Positions 59,093-64,000 of a DNA stretch of 64,000 nt are shown piece by piece. The notes under the pieces were generated by a model. It was not told the DNA's origin and did no database searches. It saw nothing but the letters and a program-made list of their open reading frames with translations. Position 1 is the stretch's first letter; each line of letters opens with the position of its first letter. The DNA is from Phycisphaerae bacterium. GTDB lineage: Bacteria; Planctomycetota; Phycisphaerae; Phycisphaerales; SM1A02. Position numbers and translations under genes: made by a program. Location of the stretch: NCBI GenBank assembly GCA_016873275.1, contig VGXO01000003.1, forward strand, positions 60,460 through 124,459, read 5' to 3'.

Positions 59093-60033
59093 GCGGGCAC
59101 CGCCTCGACCCGCGGCGACGCGGCGCCGCCGAGGAGCCCCGCCTCGCGGAGCAGGGGCTCGATCGCGCGGCGCGTCGCCTCCGACGCCTCCGCGAGCGGG
59201 CTCCGCACCGAGCCTGAGTCGAGCCCGAGCCGCGCGAGCGCCGCCTTGAGCGGCACCGGGTTCACCTCGAGCGAGAGCAGCCCCTTCGAGAGCCCGAAGA
59301 GCCGATGGTGCAGCCGCCGCGCCTCGGGAAGGTCGCCGCGCCCCGCCGCCGCGACGAGCGACGCGACGACGTCGGGGAGGAGGTTCGAGACCACGCTCAC
59401 CACGCCCACCGCGCCGACCGCCATCATCGGAAGCGTGAGCGAGTCGTCGCCGGCGAGGACCGCGAGGTCGCAGCGCCGGGTGATCTCGGTGACCGCGTCG
59501 GTCGAGCCGGACGCCTCCTTGATCGCCACGATGTTCGGATGCTCGGCGAGCCGCGCCACCGTCGCGGGATCGAGCCCCGCCCCGCATCGACCGGGGATGT
59601 TGTAGAGGACGACCGGCAGGTCGCAGGAGTCCGCGACCGCCATGAAGTGGCGCCGCATGCCCTCCTGCGAGGGACGGTTGTAGTAGGGCACGACCTGCAG
59701 CGAGGCGTCCGCGCCGCACGCGGCGGCGAGCTGGTGGAGGTGGACGGCATGCGCCGTCGAGTTGCTCCCGGCGCCCGCGACGACCTTGATCCCGTGCGGT
59801 CGCGCCGCCGCGACGCACGCCTCGACGAGGTCGCGGAACTCCCGCTCGGAGAGGGTCGGCGCCTCGCCGGTCGTGCCCGCCGGGACGACGCCCGCGGCGC
59901 CGCCCGCCGCCTGGCGGCGGATGAGCGAGGGGACCCGCTCGAGGTCGAGCGACTCGCCATCCGTGGTGAAGGGCGTGGCGAGGGCGGTGAAGAGCCCCTG
60001 CAGGCGCGGGGTCGCGGGGTCGTGCTCGATCAT
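59089..60033 (-). CDS. dapA: 4-hydroxy-tetrahydrodipicolinate synthase
   Basis: DapA condenses pyruvate with aspartate semialdehyde in lysine/diaminopimelate synthesis. The 314-residue product starts GLFTALATPFTTDGESLDLE, has VPAGTTGEAPTLSEREF (Thr pair), VVPYYNRPSQEGMRRHF and VVLYNIPGRCGAGLDPATVA (the Tyr and Arg of the active site), and the Schiff-base lysine in NIVAIKEASGSTDAVTE. Length is normal (about 290-300) with a short C-terminal addition. It sits between pdxJ (ATGA overlap) and the NUDIX gene (GTGA overlap). Confidence 0.95.
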   Translation of the reverse strand: MIEHDPATPRLQGLFTALATPFTTDGESLDLERVPSLIRRQAAGGAAGVVPAGTTGEAPTLSEREFRDLVEACVAAARPHGIKVVAGAGSNSTAHAVHLHQLAAACGADASLQVVPYYNRPSQEGMRRHFMAVADSCDLPVVLYNIPGRCGAGLDPATVARLAEHPNIVAIKEASGSTDAVTEITRRCDLAVLAGDDSLTLPMMAVGAVGVVSVVSNLLPDVVASLVAAAGRGDLPEARRLHHRLFGLSKGLLSLEVNPVPLKAALARLGLDSGSVRSPLAEASEATRRAIEPLLREAGLLGGAASPRVEAVPA

Positions 60034-60809
60034 CGGGGGGAGTCCGGGGAGGGATCGCGTCCGTGCGCCGCCGCCTCGCGGATCAGGCGCTTCATCTCGG
60101 CGACCGCGCCGCGCATGCCGGAGAAGACCGCGCGGCTCACGATCGAGTGACCGATGTGCAGCTCGCGGACGCCCGGGAGCGCCGCGACCGGCTGCACGTT
60201 GAAGTAGTTGAGGGCATGCCCCGCGTTGAAGCGCATCCCCGCGGCGCGGATCGCCCGCCCCGCCTCGGCGATGCGCTCGATCTCGCGGCGCACCGCGGGT
60301 CGGTCGGCGTCGCGACCCTCCGCGTGGAAGGCATGCGCGTAGGGACCGGTGTGCACCTCGCAGGTCGAGAAGCCCGCCTTCGCCGCCGCCTCCACCTGCC
60401 GCAGGTCCGCGTCGATGAAGGCGCTCGCGAGGATCCCCGCGTCGCGCAGGCGAGCGACGATCGTCCGCATCCGCGGCGCCTGCGACGCCACGTCGAGCCC
60501 GCCCTCGGTGGTCACCTCCTGCCGCGCCTCCGGCACGAGCATCGCCATCTGCGGACGGATCTCGACCGCGAAGGCGACCATCGCGTCGGTCGCCGCCATC
60601 TCGAGGTTGAGCTTGATGTGGACGAGCTCGCGGAGCCGCCGGACGTCGTCGTCCTGGACGTGGCGGCGATCCTCCCGGAGGTGCACGGTGATCCCGTCGG
60701 CGCCCCCGAGGTGCGCCTCCACCGCCGCCCAGACCGGGTCGGGTTCCCAGGTCCGCCGAGCCTGGCGGATCGTGGCGACGTGGTCGATGTTGACGCCGAG
60801 CTCGATCAT
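60030..60809 (-). CDS. pdxJ: Pyridoxine 5'-phosphate synthase
   Basis: PdxJ makes pyridoxine 5'-phosphate from deoxyxylulose 5-phosphate and a 3-amino-acetone phosphate. The 259-residue product starts ELGVNIDHVATIRQARRTWE, followed by GGADGITVHLREDRRHVQDD, INLEM equivalent HIKLNLEMAATDAM, and later GMRFNAGHALNYFNVQPVAA and LHIGHSIVSRAVFSGM. These are the conserved blocks. The stop overlaps the dapA start (ATGA). It is the first gene of the pdxJ-dapA-NUDIX unit and is divergent from phoU. Confidence 0.96.
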   Translation of the reverse strand: MIELGVNIDHVATIRQARRTWEPDPVWAAVEAHLGGADGITVHLREDRRHVQDDDVRRLRELVHIKLNLEMAATDAMVAFAVEIRPQMAMLVPEARQEVTTEGGLDVASQAPRMRTIVARLRDAGILASAFIDADLRQVEAAAKAGFSTCEVHTGPYAHAFHAEGRDADRPAVRREIERIAEAGRAIRAAGMRFNAGHALNYFNVQPVAALPGVRELHIGHSIVSRAVFSGMRGAVAEMKRLIREAAAHGRDPSPDSPR

Positions 60810-60853
60810 CGGTCCCTCGCGAGGCCCGCGGTCCGTCCTCCGTGACGACCCTC

Positions 60854-60888
60854 GTCGGCGGAGGTCCGCCGACGCCGAGGGTTATACT
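60854..60888 (+). promoter_or_regulatory. Hairpin and -10 box upstream of the phoU-like gene
   Basis: An 8-bp hairpin GTCGGCGG-AGGT-CCGCCGAC (60854-60873) lies directly before TATACT at 60883-60888. The phoU ATG at 60954 follows after about 65 bases. The hairpin covers the -35 region, so it may act as an operator-like site or belong to an upstream transcript end. Confidence 0.4.
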
Positions 60889-60953
60889 CGCCCCGCCGCA
60901 GTCGTGGACCGCCGCTGGACCGCGGCGGCGCCTCCACCGGAGACCGATCCGAC

Positions 60954-61652
60954 ATGCCGGAGACCTCCCAGACGATCAGCGTGCCGGAGCGCCTCTCGAA
61001 GCTCCGTCGGGACATCGAGGCGCAGGGTCGCCGGGTCCTCGAGCTGCTGCTGCGGGCGGTCGACTCCTACTTCGACGACGACCGGGAGAAGGCGCAGGCG
61101 GTGGTCGCGGGGGACGACCTCGTGGACCGCGTCGACGTCGAGATCGAGCGGGCGAGCATCGGGCTCCTCGGCGACCGGCTCGGCGGCGAGCACGAGATCC
61201 GCCTCGTCGTCACGATCGTCAAGGTCAACAACGAGCTCGAGCGGGTCGCCGACCTGGCGGTGAACATCGCCGAGGCGGTGATCGCCGGTCAGGGCGACGG
61301 GCGGACCACCGCCTCGACCTTCCGGGTGATGGCGAACAGCGTGATCGGGATGCTCCGCGACGCCAACCGGGCGCTCGCCGACGGGAACCTCGACCTCGCC
61401 ACGCAGGTCCTCCGCTTCGACGACACCGTGGACCGCTTCAAGGTGGAGATCCTCCGCGATACCCGCGAGCGGGTGGACCGTCGGGAGCTCGCCGTCGGCA
61501 TCGCCTTCCGGCTCCTCGCGGTGACCAAGGCGCTCGAGCGGATCGCCGACCACTGCACCAACATCTGCGAGCAGGTCATCTATCTCCAGAGCGGGAAGAT
61601 CGTCCGGCATCGCCCCGAGGGCTGGAGCGAGCCGGAGGCGCCGCAGGCCTGA
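60954..61652 (+). CDS. PhoU-like phosphate regulator
   Basis: A PhoU-family all-helical protein of 232 residues that in other bacteria down-regulates the phosphate uptake system. It has two tandem three-helix PhoU repeats: LELLLRAVDSYFDDDREKAQ with VVTIVKVNNELERVADLAVN in the first, and MLRDANRALADGNLDLATQV with LLAVTKALERIADHCTNICE in the second; both helix pairs keep the acidic ExxD/RIxD metal-binding positions. Length is as usual. The Pst transport genes and a PhoR/PhoB pair are not in this window. GGAG precedes the ATG at 60954. Confidence 0.93.
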   Translation: MPETSQTISVPERLSKLRRDIEAQGRRVLELLLRAVDSYFDDDREKAQAVVAGDDLVDRVDVEIERASIGLLGDRLGGEHEIRLVVTIVKVNNELERVADLAVNIAEAVIAGQGDGRTTASTFRVMANSVIGMLRDANRALADGNLDLATQVLRFDDTVDRFKVEILRDTRERVDRRELAVGIAFRLLAVTKALERIADHCTNICEQVIYLQSGKIVRHRPEGWSEPEAPQA

Positions 61653-61699
61653 CGACCGACGGCGCCCTTCCCCTCCCCCGCCGGAACCATCCGCATCCC

Positions 61700-63121
61700 A
61701 TGAGCCAGCTGCACGCCGCCGACCGCCTCGCGTCCCTCTCGCCCCGACTCGAGGCCGCCGGTCAGGAGCACCTGATCCGCTTCGCCGAGCGGCTCGACCC
61801 CGCCGCCCGCGCGCGGCTCGCGGAGCAGGTCGAGTCGATCGACCTCGAGCTCCTCCTCCGACTGACCTCCGGTCGCGGTCTCGCCCACGCCGACGCGGGC
61901 GAGCCCTCGCCTCCGGAGACGGTGGACGCCGCCGATCCCGCGGCGCTCGATCGCCGCCGCGAGGGCGAGCGGCTGCTGCGGCACGGCAAGGTCGCGGCGT
62001 TCACCGTGGCGGGCGGTCAGGGCACGCGGCTTGGGTGGAACGGACCGAAGGGGACCTTCCCGGCGACCGTCGTCACCGGACGCCCGCTCTTCCGCGTCTT
62101 CGCCGAGCAGATCCTCGCCACGCAGGACCGCTTCGGCGCCGAGGTCCCGTGGTACGTCATGACGAGCCCCGCGAACGACGCGGAGACGCAGGCGTTCTTC
62201 CGAGACAACAACCGCTTCGGGCTCGCGCCCGGGCAAGTCTGCTTCCTCGTGCAGGGCACGATGCCCTCGGTCGACCTCGAGGGGCGCATCCTGCTCGAGG
62301 CGCCGGACCGCGTGGCGCTCAATCCCGACGGGCACGGCGGCTCGCTGCGGGCGCTCCGCGAGAGCGGCGCGATCGAGGAGATGAAGGCCCGCGGCATCGA
62401 GCAGATCAGCTACTTCCAGGTGGACAACCCGCTGGTCCGGATCCTCGATCCGCTCTTCCTGGGGTTCCACGCCGCGGACGAGCGGAGCAGCGGCGAGATG
62501 TCCGGCAAGATGGTCCCCAAGCGCAACGCCGCCGAGAAGGTCGGGGTCTTCTGCCGCCGCGGCGGTCGCACCGGGGTCGTCGAGTACTCCGACCTGCCGA
62601 AGTCGCTCGCCGAGGCGCGGGACGCCGATGGTCGCCTGCGCTTCCGCGCCGGGAACATCGCGGTCCACCTCCTCTCGGTCGAGTTCGTCGACCGCCTCAC
62701 CGCCGACCCGCTGACCTCGGGACTTCCCTACCACCGTGCGGTCAAGAAGGTCCCCTGCCTCGACCTCGCCACCGGGCAGCGGATCGAGCCGAGCGAGCCG
62801 AACGGCGTGAAGTTCGAGACCTTCGTCTTCGACGCCATGCCGATCGCGCGGAAGGCGCTCGTGATGGAGACCTCGCGCCTCGAGGAGTTCGCGCCGATCA
62901 AGAACGCGAGCGGCGAGGACTCGCCGGCGTCGAGCCGCCAGGCGCAGTCCGATCGTCACGCGTCGTGGCTCGAGGCGCGCGGCGTGCGGGTCGCCCGCGA
63001 CGCCGACGGGCACGCCGCGGCGCGGATCGAGATCCAGCCGCGGACCGCGATGTCCGCCGGCGAGCTCGCCGGCAAGGCGCTCCCCGACCGGATCGATCCG
63101 GGCTCCGAAGTGGTGATCTGA
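61700..63121 (+). CDS. Eukaryote-type UDP-sugar pyrophosphorylase (UAP1-like)
   Basis: A UDP-N-acetylglucosamine/galactosamine pyrophosphorylase family enzyme of 473 residues. It carries the nucleotide loop FTVAGGQGTRLGWNGPKGTF, the substrate-binding YFQVDNPLVRILDPLFLGFH, and the family-specific SGKMVPKRNAAEKVGVFCRR and EPNGVKFETFVFD, all typical of UAP1/UAP-like enzymes of eukaryotes and some bacteria, rather than of bacterial GlmU. Start at 61700 (ATG); no clear ribosome binding site. It may make UDP-GlcNAc from the product of the phosphohexomutase at 56.3 kb. Downstream is the repeat array. Confidence 0.9.
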   Translation: MSQLHAADRLASLSPRLEAAGQEHLIRFAERLDPAARARLAEQVESIDLELLLRLTSGRGLAHADAGEPSPPETVDAADPAALDRRREGERLLRHGKVAAFTVAGGQGTRLGWNGPKGTFPATVVTGRPLFRVFAEQILATQDRFGAEVPWYVMTSPANDAETQAFFRDNNRFGLAPGQVCFLVQGTMPSVDLEGRILLEAPDRVALNPDGHGGSLRALRESGAIEEMKARGIEQISYFQVDNPLVRILDPLFLGFHAADERSSGEMSGKMVPKRNAAEKVGVFCRRGGRTGVVEYSDLPKSLAEARDADGRLRFRAGNIAVHLLSVEFVDRLTADPLTSGLPYHRAVKKVPCLDLATGQRIEPSEPNGVKFETFVFDAMPIARKALVMETSRLEEFAPIKNASGEDSPASSRQAQSDRHASWLEARGVRVARDADGHAAARIEIQPRTAMSAGELAGKALPDRIDPGSEVVI

Positions 63122-63150
63122 GCGCGATCGAGCGGTGGTGGGTCGAGTGG

Positions 63151-64000
63151 TGCCGCGCCCCTCCCGCGAGGAGCGCCGCGACGAGCGGGAGAGTGGCGAA
63201 CTCGCCGCGCCCCTCCCGCGAGGAGCGCAGCGACGAGTCATGCGACGAGTGGGAGAGTTCCGAACGCACCGCGCCTCTCCCCCGAGGAGCGCCGCGACGA
63301 GCAGGAGAGTGGCGAACGCACCGCGCCTCTCCCGCGAGGAGCAACGCGACGAGTGGGAGAGTTCCGAACGCGCCGCGCCTCTCCCGCGAGGAGCAACGCG
63401 ACGATTGGGAGAGTGTCGAACGCGCCGCGCCTCTCCCGCGAGGAGCGCAGCGACGAGTGGGAGAGTGGCGAAAGCACCGCGCCTCTCCCGCGAGGAGTCA
63501 TGCGACAAGTGGGAGAGTGTCGAACGCGCCGCGCCTCTCCCGCGAGGAGCCACGCGACGAGCCATGCGACGAGCAGGAGAGTTCCGAACGCGCCGCGCCT
63601 CTCCCGCGAGGAGCGCCGCGACGAGTGGGAGAGGCCGCCTCGCGGACGCAGTCCGCGAGGCGGGTGAGGGTGGCTCGACCCGAGACGATCGTCGCAGGAC
63701 TCCCAGATCGGAACATCGCTCATCGATGCAGCGCCCCTGCCGCGCCGTCGTGCTTCGCACCACCCCCACCGGACTTGTCGCGACGCGACAAGTCCGACTC
63801 CCCCGCGAGCTCCGCTCGCGGGAGAGTTTCGACATTGACTCGCCTCTCCCGCGAGGAGCGCCGCGACGAGCCACGCGACGATTGGGAGAGTGTCGAACGC
63901 GCCGCGCCTCTCCCGCGAGGAGCTACGCGACGAGTGGGAGAGTGGCGAACGCGCCGCGCCTCTCCCGCGACGAGCAGGAGCGGTCGGCGCCTCGACACTT
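63151..64000 (+). repeat. Non-coding 52-base repeat array (runs off window)
   Basis: The core CTCCCGCGAGGAGC recurs at 63161, 63213, 63277, 63329, 63381, 63433, 63485, 63537, 63601 and, after a gap, 63846, 63910 and 63962 (some copies have single-base changes). Spacing is 52 bases, or 64 when a 12-base duplication such as GAGCCACGCGAC is present. Each unit has CTCTCCC at one end and GGGAGAG about 21-33 bases later, so a hairpin can form. The period is not a multiple of three; open frames on the minus strand are therefore repeat artefacts. The array continues past the right edge. Confidence 0.9.
63635..63822. other. Hairpin cluster in the interruption of the 52-base array
   Basis: Three perfect hairpins: CCGCCTCGCGGAC/GTCCGCGAGGCGG at 63635-63663 (loop GCA), GGACTTGTCGC/GCGACAAGTCC at 63771-63795 (loop GAC), and CCCGCGAGC/GCTCGCGGG at 63802-63822 (loop TCC). 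They fill the gap between the two parts of the repeat array. No gene is seen here. Confidence 0.75.

Noticed and set aside
63238..63998. Protein-coding repeats on either strand at the right edge
   Set aside because: The unit lengths of 52 and 64 bases shift frame at each copy; the peptides are the same repeat read in rotating frames.
63151..64000. CRISPR array
   Set aside because: The repeat units are degenerate and contiguous: there are no unique spacers of constant length, and no cas genes are near.

Overview
The window is GC-rich (about 70%), gene-dense and organised in tightly overlapping operons. The gene set suggests a planctomycete of the Phycisphaerae type: lipid A synthesis (lpxK), a Ser/Thr kinase with a GspE-like N-terminal region, H-X9-DG-like prepilin proteins, a DNRLRE protein with a PEP-CTERM-like tail, NfeD/FloA genes, a eukaryote-type UDP-sugar pyrophosphorylase, and an uncommon bacterial topoisomerase VI. 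This assignment is inference from gene content; no rRNA gene is present, and I found no tRNA gene, insertion sequence or CRISPR array.

Layout. 1-3.7 kb: lpxK (cut by the window edge), a small membrane protein and Maf on the minus strand, divergent from a membrane-anchored Ser/Thr kinase, then a RidA-like protein. 3.8-6.3 kb: a 600-base non-coding leader and two paralogous prepilin-like proteins closed by a strong terminator. 6.3-11.4 kb: long NfeD, short NfeD and flotillin-like FloA, then a glycosyltransferase and a flippase-like membrane protein. 11.4-16 kb: an Fe-S/zinc cluster protein, rdgB, a secreted DNRLRE protein and an acyl-CoA carboxylase subunit. 16-20 kb: rpsO-pnp, a cold-shock protein and an orphan histidine kinase. 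20-26 kb: topoisomerase VI A and B, ndk, a sigma-70 factor and a lone CoA-transferase A subunit.

26.3-42 kb is a complete-looking type II secretion operon (E, F, G, H, I, J, K, L-like, M-like, C-like, D) preceded by a secreted coiled-coil protein and followed by a lipoprotein. 42-47 kb holds a direct repeat, a small protein with a Glu/Asp tail and a giant secreted PQQ-propeller protein. 47.1-53.7 kb is a second pilus-type operon (PilT, PilC, two prepilins, a PilX/GspK-like protein) after a LEA14-like lipoprotein. Neither cluster has a prepilin peptidase here. 53.7-63.1 kb: ppk1, a PTPS-III-type pterin enzyme, a phosphohexomutase, a nucleotidyltransferase, NUDIX-dapA-pdxJ, a PhoU-like protein and a UDP-sugar pyrophosphorylase. 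63.1-64 kb is a non-coding array of 52-base GC-rich repeats running to the window edge.

The main new observations are: at least eleven genes whose start codon lies only 6-9 bases after a TANNNT promoter box, which suggests widespread leaderless mRNAs; a homologous helical C-terminal module shared by the GspL-like and GspC-like proteins; a bacterial topoisomerase VI operon; a 52/64-base repeat array whose period excludes a constant reading frame; and a pterin synthase carrying Glu in place of the QueD cysteine.
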